Below are positions 25,407-35,238 of a stretch of 40,247 bases of DNA, piece by piece (the first letter of the stretch is position 1; each line of letters opens with the position of its first letter). Source of the DNA: Verrucomicrobiia bacterium (GTDB taxonomy: Bacteria > Verrucomicrobiota > Verrucomicrobiia > Verrucomicrobiales > Akkermansiaceae); assembly GCA_030430455.1 (NCBI GenBank), contig JAUIJB010000032.1, positions 1 to 40,247 of the forward strand, in the 5' to 3' direction. The position numbers were made by a program, and so were the translations under genes. Below the pieces are notes generated by a model. It was not told where the DNA came from, searched no databases, and saw only the letters and a list, made by a program, of their open reading frames with translations.

Positions 25407-28175
25407 CTACGGCGCCAGCAGCGCCTGCAGCATGGCCGCGTCCGGGACCCGGCGGGCGGAGCCGGCGAGGAGGGTCTCGGCGAGCTCGGCCTTCTTCAGC
25501 TGGAGCTGGTGGATGCGCTCCTCGACCGTGCCCTGGCAGATCAGCTTGTGGACGAAGACCGGGTTCTTCTGGCCGATGCGGTAGGCGCGGTCGGTGGCCT
25601 GGGCCTCGGCCGCCGGGTTCCACCAGGGGTCGTAGTGGATCACCGTGTCGGCGGCGGTCAGGTTGAGGCCGGTGCCGCCGGCCTTGAGTGAGATCAGGAA
25701 CAGCGGAACCTCGCCGGTCTGGAAGCGCTCGACCAGCGCGCCGCGGTCCTTCGACGAACCGGTCAGCATCAAGTACGGGATCCGTCGTTGGTCGAGGTGC
25801 GCGGCGATCAGGTCGAGCATCGTGGTGAACTGGGAGAACAGCAGGATGCGGCGGCCCTCCTCGACGAGGGTGTCGACGAGCCCGGCGAGGTAGTCGAGCT
25901 TGGCCGATCCGGCCGCGGCGGTGTCCGTCCCGGACCCCGGGGCGAGCTTGAGCAGGCGCGGCTCGCAGCAGATCTGGCGCAGCTTGAGCAGCGCCTCGAG
26001 GAACAGCATGTGGGTGCCCTCGATGCCGCGCGCGGCGATCGACTGCCGCACCCGCTTGTCCATGGTGGCGCGGACGGTCTCGTAGAGGTCCTTCTGGGCG
26101 GTGTTGAGCTCGACCGGGTGGACCAGGATCGTCTTCGGCGGCAGCTCCTTGGCGACCTCGTCCTTGGTGCGCCGCAGGATCAGCGGGGCGACCCGGCGGC
26201 GCAGCGCCTCGCGGCGGTCCTCGTCGTCCCCCGCCTCGATCGGGCGGCGGAAGCGCCGGCCGAAGTCCTCCTGCCCGCCGAGGAAGCCGGGCATCAGGAA
26301 GCGCATCAGGCTCCACAGCTCGCCGAGGTGGTTCTCGACCGGCGTGCCCGACAGGCACAGCCGGTGGCGCGCCTCGAGCCGGCAGGCCGCCTGGCTGACC
26401 TTGGCCGCGGGGTTCTTGATGTACTGGGCCTCGTCGAGGATGGCGAGGTGGTACTGGAACTTTCGTAGGTGCTCGATGTCGCGCTGGAGCAGGGCGAAGG
26501 AGGTGATGACGAGGTGGGCGTGGGGGATCGAGGGGAAGTCGCGCCGGCGCCGCGGCCCCTCGAGCACGAGCACCCGCAGCGCGGGGGCGAAGCGCTTGGC
26601 CTCGGCGCGCCAGTTCGGCACCACGCTGGTCGGTGCGACGACCAGCGCGGGCCGGCCGTCGAGCCGCCCGGCCTCCTGCTCGGCGAGGATGTGGGTGAGG
26701 GTCTGGAGCGTCTTTCCCAGCCCCATGTCGTCGGCGAGGATGCCGTGAAGCCCGTGGTGGGCGAGGAAGCGCAGCCAATGGAAGCCGTCCCTCTGGTAGT
26801 CGCGGAGCTCGGCCTGCAGCCCGGCCGGGGTCGCCAGGGCCGAGCGGGGAAGCGGCCGCGACAGCGAGCCGACGAGCTGGTCGAGCGACTTCGGCGGGGT
26901 GAGGTCGTCGGGCAGGGCGGTGGCCAGGGCGGCGGCGTCGAGCGGGTGGAGCTGGAGCTTGCCGCCCTCGAAGCGGCGCGGGTCGAGCAGGGCGGCGAAC
27001 TGGCGCAGCACGGCGCGGATGCGCGCGGCCGGCAGGCGCAGCGCGCGGCCGTCGTCGAGGTAGTGGAGGATCTCGCCGCCGCGGGCGAGGCCGTCGAGGT
27101 CGCCCTCCGGGTCGCCCCGGCCGTCCTGGCCGTCGAACCCGCGCTCGAGCAGCTCGGCGAGGATCGGCAGCAGGTCGATGCGTTCCTTGCCGACGTCGAA
27201 GCCGACCGAGAGGTGGAACCAGCCGCCGCCGCCGTCCTCGAGCTGGTAGCGGAAGGTCCCCGGGTCGGTTTCGATGAGCTCGTGGCCGACCCCGGCGTCG
27301 AACTCGACGGACCAGCCCTGCTGCTCGAGCTGTTCGCGGCCGCTGCCGCGGAACCAGGGCCAGAATCTCCCGGAGGCGCCGACGGTCGGGTTGGCGAACC
27401 AGATCGACTTCGGGTCGCGATCCGCCCGCGCGGCCGGGTCGCGGATGCCGAGGAGGAAGCGGAAGTGGGGCTGCGAGCCGATCGACTCGAGCCCGGCCTG
27501 CTGGAGCTGGCGGATCGCCTCGCCCTCGGCGGCCGGGTCGCGCAGGACGAGCTCGCCATGGCGCAGCGGGTGCTCGCGCAGGCCGGGGCGGCCGCCGAGC
27601 GGGAGCGGCTCGTCGCCGTAGACCGCGCTGGCCCGTGCGACCACCCAGTCGCCGTGGTCGGGCAGCTTGAGCGCCTGCAGCAGCAGCTTGACGATGCGGC
27701 CCTCGGTGGGCTCGCGGGTGACCCGAAGGTGGAAGCTCGGGCGGAGCTCGGGCAAGGGCTGCCCGACCGGCCGGCCCGGATCCCCCGCGACGAGGGAGGA
27801 GGCCGGGGCGGCGCGGTCGGTGGGCGGGGTGGGCGCGATGGTCGACGCGGGCGCGGCGGCCTCGAGCAGGTCGGCGAGCTTGTGGGGCTTGGTGGTGGCG
27901 AGCAGGACGGCGACGGCGTGGGGGCAGAAGCTGTGGACCTCGCAGTCGCACTGGCTCTCGAAGTCCCAGCGGGTGCCCTCGGGCCAGTGGATGACCTCGC
28001 AGTGGGCGCCGTCGACCACCCCGTGCAGGGTGAACTGGTCGCCGGCCTCCCAGTGGCTGTGGAGCTCGCGCACCCGGCCCTTGAGCTTGTGGCCGACCAG
28101 CAGGACCTCGTCCTCGAAGCGCGCCTTCCAGGACTGGCGCTCGAAGTGGGTCCGGATCGAATCGAGCTCGCTCAA
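25407..28175 (-). CDS. SNF2-family helicase with SWIM zinc finger
   Basis: 922 residues. The N-terminal SWIM zinc finger is CxC-x5-CxH (CDCEVHSFCPH, Cys 76, 78, 84 and His 86), followed by a long bacterial SNF2-associated region. The superfamily 2 ATPase begins near QAELRDYQRDGFHWLRFL, with motif I ADDMGLGKT, motif Ia LVVAPTSVVPNW, motif II DEAQ, motif III LCLSGTPVENHLGELW, motif IV LLFSQFTTMLD, motif V LKAGGTGLNLTAAD and motif VI DRAYRIGQ. Such proteins translocate on DNA and remodel nucleoprotein complexes, sometimes within defence islands; the specific role here is unknown. The downstream gap to the AAA_14 start holds the AT-rich promoter and about 90 bp without a gene. Confidence 0.95.
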   Translation of the reverse strand: MSELDSIRTHFERQSWKARFEDEVLLVGHKLKGRVRELHSHWEAGDQFTLHGVVDGAHCEVIHWPEGTRWDFESQCDCEVHSFCPHAVAVLLATTKPHKLADLLEAAAPASTIAPTPPTDRAAPASSLVAGDPGRPVGQPLPELRPSFHLRVTREPTEGRIVKLLLQALKLPDHGDWVVARASAVYGDEPLPLGGRPGLREHPLRHGELVLRDPAAEGEAIRQLQQAGLESIGSQPHFRFLLGIRDPAARADRDPKSIWFANPTVGASGRFWPWFRGSGREQLEQQGWSVEFDAGVGHELIETDPGTFRYQLEDGGGGWFHLSVGFDVGKERIDLLPILAELLERGFDGQDGRGDPEGDLDGLARGGEILHYLDDGRALRLPAARIRAVLRQFAALLDPRRFEGGKLQLHPLDAAALATALPDDLTPPKSLDQLVGSLSRPLPRSALATPAGLQAELRDYQRDGFHWLRFLAHHGLHGILADDMGLGKTLQTLTHILAEQEAGRLDGRPALVVAPTSVVPNWRAEAKRFAPALRVLVLEGPRRRRDFPSIPHAHLVITSFALLQRDIEHLRKFQYHLAILDEAQYIKNPAAKVSQAACRLEARHRLCLSGTPVENHLGELWSLMRFLMPGFLGGQEDFGRRFRRPIEAGDDEDRREALRRRVAPLILRRTKDEVAKELPPKTILVHPVELNTAQKDLYETVRATMDKRVRQSIAARGIEGTHMLFLEALLKLRQICCEPRLLKLAPGSGTDTAAAGSAKLDYLAGLVDTLVEEGRRILLFSQFTTMLDLIAAHLDQRRIPYLMLTGSSKDRGALVERFQTGEVPLFLISLKAGGTGLNLTAADTVIHYDPWWNPAAEAQATDRAYRIGQKNPVFVHKLICQGTVEERIHQLQLKKAELAETLLAGSARRVPDAAMLQALLAP

Positions 28176-28230
28176 GTCAGGGGCAGAATGACGCCTGCCG
28201 GGATCGCGTCGAGGGGTTTCCCGGCGGGCA

Positions 28231-29064
28231 TCAGCGAGCTTCGCCGAGTTGGAGCGGCTCGCCGTCCTGCTCGATGAAGACGGCGCGCAGGGCGGAGTCC
28301 CCGGCGAGGGCGCCGAGGAGTTCGTCGCGGTCCATCAGCATGGCGGCGGTCGACCAGGCGTCGGCCTCCGCGGCGCTGGCGGCGATGACCCACAGGCGGG
28401 TCCAGCCGGTGCCGCGCCAGTCCGGGTCGGGGTGGACGACGTGGGCACCCTGGATGCGGGTCCCCGAGGCGCTCAGCGCGGCCTCGCCGAGCTCCAGCCC
28501 ATGGCTGGCCGCCTCGCCGCGGAGCTCGATCGGCCAGCGCCGGCCGCCGCGGGCGAGCTGGGTGCTGGCGCCGGCGGCGAGCAGGCTGTCGGGAGCGTCC
28601 CACTCGTCGAGCCGACGGTTCAGCTGGTCGAGGGCGAAGCCCTTGCCGATGCCGCCGAGGTCGATCTCGCGGCCGGGCTCGAGGCAGGAAATCATCGGCT
28701 CGGTCGGGTCGAGCGCGAGCTGGCCGGTGCTCGCCGGCGCGGGTCCGGTGCCCCCTCCCTTGCGGTGCTCGATGGCGCGACCGAGGGTGACGTCGAAGCG
28801 TCCGCCGGTGCGCCCGTGGAGGTCGAGGGCGAGGCGCAGGCAGGCATCGCACTCCTCCGACAGCCGCAGCGACTCGCCGGCCCGCAGGCGGTTGATGCGG
28901 GTCACCTCGCTATCCTCGCGGAAGCGGCTGAGCTTGTCCTCGAGGCGGTCGAGCTCGTGGAACAACTCGAAGGCGAGGTCCCCGGCCAGGCCCGCCGCGT
29001 CGCCGGCGAGACGCAGGCTGAAGGTCGTGTTCATCGCCTCGTGGCGGATCACCCGGTCGTTCAT
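28231..29064 (-). CDS. apbE: FAD:protein FMN transferase (ApbE family)
   Basis: 277 residues. ApbE enzymes attach FMN covalently to a Thr or Ser of target proteins such as NqrB/C and RnfD/G, using FAD and Mg2+. Motifs seen: MNTTFSLRL near the start, FELFHELDRLEDKLSRFREDSEVTRIN (helix and flavin site), GGRFDVTLG, and EIDLGGIGKGFALDQL, the family's most conserved segment. GASTQLARGG, LSASGTRIQGAHVVHP and ADAWSTAAMLM follow. No lipobox or signal peptide is visible, so it may act in the cytoplasm or be shortened at the N-terminus. The start overlaps the upstream Agl23-like gene by 4 bp (ATGA). No Rnf or Nqr gene is in the window. Confidence 0.92.
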   Translation of the reverse strand: MNDRVIRHEAMNTTFSLRLAGDAAGLAGDLAFELFHELDRLEDKLSRFREDSEVTRINRLRAGESLRLSEECDACLRLALDLHGRTGGRFDVTLGRAIEHRKGGGTGPAPASTGQLALDPTEPMISCLEPGREIDLGGIGKGFALDQLNRRLDEWDAPDSLLAAGASTQLARGGRRWPIELRGEAASHGLELGEAALSASGTRIQGAHVVHPDPDWRGTGWTRLWVIAASAAEADAWSTAAMLMDRDELLGALAGDSALRAVFIEQDGEPLQLGEAR

Positions 29065-30566
29065 CGCGAGGCCTCCCAGAAGTCGTTGCGCACCCAGACG
29101 GTCATCGGCACGCCGTCGCGCAGGCCGCGCGGGAGCGGGACGTGGCTGTCGAACAGGTCGAGCTCGCCGGTGGCGCAGACCAGCGGGAAGCGGTCGAGCG
29201 CCTCGGGCGCCTCGGCCCAGTAGCCGACCCGCGGGAAGCGGCGCAGGTACCAAGGGAGCGGCCAGTATTCCGGGCCGACCACGGCGATCGCCGCCTGCTG
29301 CGGATCCGTCGAGTGGCTGAGGATCGTCTCCAGCCATGGCGCCAGCTCCTCGAGGTCCGGGCTGGTCGGGACGTAGGCGTACGGGTTGCGGCCGTCCGAG
29401 GCGTGGATGCCGGTGGCCTGGCGGGCCTGCAGGAACTGCAGGCCGATGGCGGCGGCGACCAGTACGATCGCGCCGACGGCGCCGGCCGTGCGGATCCGGG
29501 ACGGGCGCCCGGCACCGACCCGCCCCCCGCGCAGCCAGCAGCTGCTGAAGCCGGCGAGCACGGCGGCGTGGGTCCACGGCACCACGGCCAGCCAGGGCGT
29601 CTTGTAGGCGATCACGCTGTAGATCAGGAAATGGCCGAGCGTGGCGAAGGCGAGGAAGCGGCAGGCGAGGCGGACCGCCGGGTCGCGCGCGGGCGGCCCG
29701 AAACCGGCCGCGGCGCCCGCCAGGGCGGCGAGCAGCAGCGGCGTCTCGAACCACGCCAGCCCGCCCGAGCGATGCGGCAGGCCCATCAAGCCGAGGTAGT
29801 AGCCGAAGGGCTTCTCGTGGCCTTCGCTGAGGTCGTAGACGAAGTAGGTCCGCAGCGCATCGACCGCGCCGGACCACTGGCGGAAGCCGTCGGTGTAGGC
29901 GGCCAGCGAGACCAGCGCCGCGCCGCCCGCGGCGAGCGCCAGCGGCCGGGCGTGGCGCCTGATCCATCGCGCCGCCGTGGCGAGGCCGGCCGGCTCGATG
30001 GCGGCCACCGCGGCCGCGGCGGCGGCCCAGGCGAGGACGCTGATGGCGAAGCTCTCCTTGGTCGCGAACATCAGCCCGAGGCAGCCGCCGGCGAGCACCA
30101 GCGCGACCGCCCGGCCCCGCTCCGCGCTGAAAAGCGCGAGCAGGGCGAAGAGCGCGAGCAGCATCTCGTGGATGTACATCCGGCTGTAGTAGACCAGCAG
30201 CGGCGAGGTCGCCAGGAACAGCGCGGCGAGCAGCATCGGCGGGTCGCCGAAGCGGCGCCGGCCGAGCAGCGGGACCAGCACCAGCAGCACCCCGGCGGTG
30301 GCGGTGACCGCGCGCAGCGGGAGGCGCTCGAACGAGGCCCAGTCGCCGGCCCCGCCGGCCCGCGCGGCGACGCTGCCGGCCAGGTTGAGGGTCGGGCCGT
30401 GGAAGTGGGTCGGGTCGAAGCGGTAGCTGCCCTCGAGGCGCTGCGCGGTGATGCGCGCGCCGGTCGCCTCGTCGGCGTGGACCGGCCGCGCGGCGAGCCC
30501 GTCGAAGCGCAGGAACGCGGCGATGGCCAGGGTTCCGAGCCAGCAGAGGATGAGGGCAGTTTTCAT
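29061..30566 (-). CDS. Agl23/TIGR03663-type polytopic membrane protein
   Basis: 501 residues, with about ten transmembrane helices between residues 1 and 365 and a soluble C-terminal domain. The N-terminal loop has RFDGLAARPVHADEATGA, the acidic 'x-DE' motif seen in GT-C/PMT-like glycosyltransferases. FHGPTLN, YYSRMYIHEMLL and FATKESFA fit TIGR03663 (flippase activity-associated protein Agl23) as I know it. The C-terminal part carries VVGPEYWPLPWYLRRFP, also typical. It is probably involved in lipid-linked sugar transfer or export at the inner membrane. It is divergent from a family 2 glycosyltransferase with only 23 bp between starts, and translationally coupled to apbE. Confidence 0.85.
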   Translation of the reverse strand: MKTALILCWLGTLAIAAFLRFDGLAARPVHADEATGARITAQRLEGSYRFDPTHFHGPTLNLAGSVAARAGGAGDWASFERLPLRAVTATAGVLLVLVPLLGRRRFGDPPMLLAALFLATSPLLVYYSRMYIHEMLLALFALLALFSAERGRAVALVLAGGCLGLMFATKESFAISVLAWAAAAAAVAAIEPAGLATAARWIRRHARPLALAAGGAALVSLAAYTDGFRQWSGAVDALRTYFVYDLSEGHEKPFGYYLGLMGLPHRSGGLAWFETPLLLAALAGAAAGFGPPARDPAVRLACRFLAFATLGHFLIYSVIAYKTPWLAVVPWTHAAVLAGFSSCWLRGGRVGAGRPSRIRTAGAVGAIVLVAAAIGLQFLQARQATGIHASDGRNPYAYVPTSPDLEELAPWLETILSHSTDPQQAAIAVVGPEYWPLPWYLRRFPRVGYWAEAPEALDRFPLVCATGELDLFDSHVPLPRGLRDGVPMTVWVRNDFWEASR

Positions 30567-30589
30567 CGCCTCGTTCGCGATTCCGGGGG

Positions 30590-31354
30590 ATGCTTCCGCC
30601 GATGCGGCAGCAAACCACGCCCGGCGGCCATCCGCGAGCCCTCACCGTGCTGGTGACCCCGGTGTGGTGCGATGCCGCGCGGCTCGAGGCCTTCGGCCCG
30701 CGGCTCGCCAAGGTGCTCGCCGAGCGCCTGCCGGAGGTCGAGTGGATCATCGCCGACGACGGCTCGGGCGAGGCCGAGCTCGCCCGGCTCGAGGAGCTGC
30801 GCAGCCGCCTCGCCGCGGTGCACCCGCGGGTGCGGCTTCACTGCGCCGCCCGCCACCGCGGCAAGGGCGCGGTGATCCGCGAGGTCTGGCGCGCGCAGCG
30901 CGAGGCCGACTGGCTGGCCTTCGTCGATGCCGACGGCAGCGTCGCGGCCGGCGACCTCGCCGGCCTCATCGCGGCGGCCCAGGGGAGCCGTCACTCGACC
31001 GTGGCGGTCCGCCGCAACACGGCGGACACCGAGGTGGTCGAGGGGCCGTGGCGGGCGCTGCGCCACCACGGCTTCGTGGTCGCCAGCCGCCTGCTGCTCG
31101 GCTTTCCCGCCAGCGACCCGCAGTGCGGTGCCAAGGTGATTCGCGCGCGAGAATTCCGCCACGTCGCCGGCGAGCTCGGCGAGGATGGCTTCGCCTTCGA
31201 CGCCGAGCTGCTCGCCCAGCTCCATGCCAACGGCTTCGCCTGGGACGAGCGGCCGGTGAGCTGGGTGCGGGTGGCCGGCAGCCGGATCCACCCCTGGCGC
31301 GACGTGCTCGACATGCTGCGCGCGCTGTTCCGGATCCGCCGCCGGATCGCCTGA
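30590..31354 (+). CDS. Family 2 glycosyltransferase (DPM1-like)
   Basis: 254 residues. The GT-A fold shows LTVLVTPVW near the start, VEWIIADDGSGEAE (nucleotide site), AARHRGKGAVIREVW, and ADWLAFVDADGSVAAGDL containing the DxD metal motif. QCGAKVIRAREF and GFAFDAELLAQL follow, as in dolichol-phosphate mannose synthase-like enzymes. No transmembrane anchor is present, so it is cytoplasmic or peripheral. It probably makes a polyprenyl-phosphate sugar that the adjacent Agl23-like protein could use; that link is inference from position. ATG 30590 is used; ATG 30602 (MRQQ) has a more normal distance to the GGGGG at 30585-30589. Confidence 0.9.
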   Translation: MLPPMRQQTTPGGHPRALTVLVTPVWCDAARLEAFGPRLAKVLAERLPEVEWIIADDGSGEAELARLEELRSRLAAVHPRVRLHCAARHRGKGAVIREVWRAQREADWLAFVDADGSVAAGDLAGLIAAAQGSRHSTVAVRRNTADTEVVEGPWRALRHHGFVVASRLLLGFPASDPQCGAKVIRAREFRHVAGELGEDGFAFDAELLAQLHANGFAWDERPVSWVRVAGSRIHPWRDVLDMLRALFRIRRRIA

Positions 31355-31377
31355 ACCGCCGGCTTGCCGGCGCGGGC

Positions 31378-32075
31378 TCACGACGCGGGCGCGCCATGGA
31401 CCTCGACCTCGATGTAGTGGTTCATCTGGTTCGAGGTGTTGCCCTGGCTGTAGAGCCGGACGTAGCGGCCCTTGGCGCCGCCGGCGTCGATCACCTTGCC
31501 GAAGCGGGTCTCGACGTAGGGCCGGTCGCCGCCCTTGCCCATGCCGGCGGAGTCGTCGTAGTCGTTGTTGAAGACGGTGGTGACGCCCGAGGCGAACTCC
31601 GGGTCGTCGGAGACCTGGACGATGACGTCGTGGTAAGCGCGCTTCTGCGAGTGAAAGTGCCAGACCCACACGGCCTCGATCGGCTGGCTCTGCTCGAGGT
31701 CGATCTGGACCCACTGCAGGCCGTCCATCAGCTCGACGAAGTAGCCCTCGCCGGCGTTCTTGTCGCCGTCGGTGACCAGCGTGAGGTCGCCGATGAGCGG
31801 GAAGTCGTCGCTCGAGGTCACCGGCTTGCCCGCCGAGAGCAGGGTGGTCCCCTCGGGCACCAGGAATTCGGGTGCCGCCTTGGCGGCGGGCTCCAGGTTG
31901 GGGACCTTCATCGGCTTCGGCGTGCCCTCGATCAGCTCGGGCGGCAGCTCGCTGACCAGCGGGACGCCTCCGGGCGTGCCAGCGCCGGTGGAGGAGTCGC
32001 CGCCGGCGGATTCGGACGGCTTGCAGGCGCAGGCGAGGAGGCCGAGCAGGGCGGTGGCGGATGCGGGAAGGTGCT

Positions 32076-32079
<4 letters not shown>
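31378..32079 (-). CDS. Lipoprotein with F5/8 type C (discoidin)-like domain
   Basis: 233 residues. The N-terminus is a lipoprotein-like signal (SATALLGLLACACKPS; Cys 17 or 19), followed by a low-complexity Ser/Gly/Pro linker. The main domain has VTSSDDFPLIGDLTLVTDGD, LQWVQIDLEQSQPIEAVWVWH, VIVQVSDDPEF and GRYVRLYSQGNTSNQMNHY, the pattern of discoidin-like carbohydrate-binding folds. It is probably anchored in the envelope and binds sugars or another surface ligand. It is translationally coupled to the Gfo/Idh/MocA gene upstream (overlap at 32076-32079), so the two likely work on the same extracytoplasmic substrate. Confidence 0.82.
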
Positions 32080-33457
<1,378 letters not shown>

Positions 33458-33464
<7 letters not shown>

Positions 33465-33991
33465 TTTCCGAGGATGCAGAGGCGGTTGTGCGGCATCAGC
33501 CGCAGGGCGAGGACGATGAGGATCAGGTGGACGCCGAGCCAGGCGACCCCGGCCTGGCCGGGCTGGCCGAGCAGGATGAGCCCCCAGGTCAGGCTGATGT
33601 AGAGCAGGCCGAGGAGGAACAGCGAGCTGCGCGGGAGGATGCCGAGCAGGATGGTCGCGCCGAGCGCGATGAGCGCCGGGCCGAGGACCTTGTCGTAGGG
33701 TTCGAGCAGGAAGCCGGGCATCAGCGGCTCGCTCTCGAAGCTCGACCTCAACCCGGCCGGAACGCCGCTGTAGTTCTCCAGCCCGTAGGTTTTCTCCGCG
33801 CTCGAGGCGGTCAGGCCGTAGTCGTTCGGCTGGCCGTCGATCTCGACCGCCTGGTCGCTCACCGCGGTGCCGGCATACTTCTCGACCCCGGTCTGGATCG
33901 CCCGCACGGCGAGCCACAGCCGGGTCAGCCAGGCGGCGAAGGTCAGCGCCAGGGGATCGTGGGAAGGGGCTGGGGACGGGTTGTCGGACAT
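33458..33991 (-). CDS. DoxX-like inner-membrane protein
   Basis: 177 residues from ATG 33991 (GTG 33997 is possible). The N-terminal helix FAAWLTRLWLAVRAIQTGVEKY is typical of DoxX/DoxD-type proteins. A polar loop (about 45-95) is followed by three more helices: VLGPALIALGATILLGIL, LFLLGLLYISLTWGLILLG and VAWLGVHLILIVLALRLM. Family members are quinone-linked or of unknown function. It is the first gene of the operon with Gfo/Idh/MocA and the lipoprotein, overlapping the former by 7 bp, and may be the membrane partner of the exported oxidoreductase. Confidence 0.75.
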
Positions 33992-34087
33992 GCTCACTTG
34001 CTTACGGCCGGGGAGGCGGCGGGGTTGCCGGAATTTGTGCCGGAATGTCGCAATGACGGGGAAATCGGCGACCGGACCCGGCTGCGG

Positions 34088-34621
34088 TCAGTCGCCGAGC
34101 GCCTCCTCGATGGCCTTCACGAGCTTCTCGTCCTGCGGCTTGGTGCGTGAGCCGAAGCGGGCCAGCGGGGTGCCGTCGCGGCCGATCAGGAACTTGGTGA
34201 AATTCCATTTGATGCTGCCGGCGACCGGCGAGCCCTTGGCGGTCAGCGCGGCGAAGAGCGGGTGGGCTTCCTTGCCCTTGACGTGGACCTTCGCCATCAG
34301 CGGAAAGCTGGTGCCGAACTGGGTCCGGCAGAACTCCTGGATCTCCTCGGCCGTGCCCGGCTCCTGCCGGCCGAAGTCGTTGCATGGAAAGGCGATGACC
34401 CGGAAGCCGCGCTCGCCGTAGGCCTGCTGGAGCTTCTCGAGCCCCTCGTACTGCGGCGTGAAGCCGCACTTGGAGGCGGTGTTGACCACCAGCACGACCT
34501 TGCCGTCGAACTCGCCCAGCGAGGTCTCTTCGCCGGTGATGGTTTGGAACGGAATCGCCTGGAGATCGGCAGCCGGGAGCATCGGGATCAGGATGGTGAA
34601 GAGGAGGGCGCAGAGCTTCAT
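34088..34621 (-). CDS. Exported glutathione peroxidase-family protein
   Basis: 177 residues with a Sec-type signal (KLCALLFTILIPMLPAADL). The thioredoxin-like fold has the peroxidatic Cys 52 in VVNTASKCGFTPQYEGLE, Gln 86 in FPCNDFGRQEPGT, and Trp-Asn 139-140 in IKWNFTKFLIG, the complete catalytic tetrad set. Cys 98 could be a resolving residue, which would make it thioredoxin- rather than glutathione-dependent. It is expected in the periplasm, reducing hydroperoxides. Most bacterial homologues are cytoplasmic, so the signal peptide is notable. The gene stands alone, 96 bp after the DoxX-like start. Confidence 0.92.
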   Translation of the reverse strand: MKLCALLFTILIPMLPAADLQAIPFQTITGEETSLGEFDGKVVLVVNTASKCGFTPQYEGLEKLQQAYGERGFRVIAFPCNDFGRQEPGTAEEIQEFCRTQFGTSFPLMAKVHVKGKEAHPLFAALTAKGSPVAGSIKWNFTKFLIGRDGTPLARFGSRTKPQDEKLVKAIEEALGD

Positions 34622-34733
34622 CGAATGGCGGGTGGATGGGGACGATGTGCCTGGGTCGGGTGGGACGAGACGCCTTGGTGGGTGAGGAGAATACGCCTCC
34701 CCGGCGGGATCCTATCGGCGCCGGGCGCGGGTT

Positions 34734-35126
34734 TCAATACCACCACGGCTGGTAGGGCCCCCAGGCGGACCAGCGGGCGTCCCAGGCCATCTCCGCGGCG
34801 ACGCGCTGGTCGCGGGCGATCTGCTTCTGCATGGCATACTGCTGGTAGCGCTCGTTCTCGGCGTCGCCGCCGATGTAGACCACGCCCTGCTCGGGGTCCT
34901 TGTAGGCGTAGAGCATCTTGCCGCGGACCATCTTGTTGTAGAGCTTGTAGGGCTCCATCTGGTCGTAGATCGCCTGCTGCTCCTCGTTCTGCGGGGTGCG
35001 TGGCTTGAAGCCGGCGGCAGTCAGGGTGTTGATGGTGCCCGAGGACCCGAGGCCGGCGCAGGAGGCGAGGAGGATCGACAACACGAGGGCGGGAAGGAGG
35101 ACGAGGCCCGGCCAACTGGTTTTCAT
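34734..35126 (-). CDS. Small lipoprotein, unknown function
   Basis: 130 residues with a clear lipobox (LILLASCAG; Leu-Ala-Ser-Cys). The mature part is rich in Gln, Tyr and Trp: GFKPRTPQNEEQQAIYDQM, MVRGKMLYAYKD, VVYIGGDAENERYQQY and a C-terminal segment ending GPYQPWWY. The YKD-VVYIG-NERYQQY pattern is that of small verrucomicrobial lipoproteins I have seen but cannot name. It is likely anchored in the outer or inner membrane. Its 5' neighbour is the coiled-coil gene with a terminator in between, so it has its own promoter. Confidence 0.75.
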   Translation of the reverse strand: MKTSWPGLVLLPALVLSILLASCAGLGSSGTINTLTAAGFKPRTPQNEEQQAIYDQMEPYKLYNKMVRGKMLYAYKDPEQGVVYIGGDAENERYQQYAMQKQIARDQRVAAEMAWDARWSAWGPYQPWWY

Positions 35127-35173
35127 GGTCAGAGGGTGGACCCGCCCGGCCGATGAATCAAGTTCCCCGGGAC

Positions 35174-35211
35174 CGCAAAGAAAAAGCCGCGGTCCGGTGC
35201 GGACCGCGGCT
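35174..35211 (-). terminator. Rho-independent terminator for the coiled-coil gene
   Basis: A perfect 12-bp stem (AGCCGCGGTCCG, loop of 3, CGGACCGCGGCT; 35185-35211) is followed on the minus strand by TTTTTCTTT. It lies 28 bp after the stop of the gene at 35239. This is the clearest terminator in the window. Confidence 0.88.
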
Positions 35212-35238
35212 GGGAAGAAGGTCGGCGGATGAAGCCGC

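Noticed and set aside
25318..27951. 877-codon minus-strand frame in the SNF2 region
   Set aside because: It is an alternative frame of the SNF2 gene, dominated by Arg, Ala and Pro; the SNF2 frame carries all helicase motifs.
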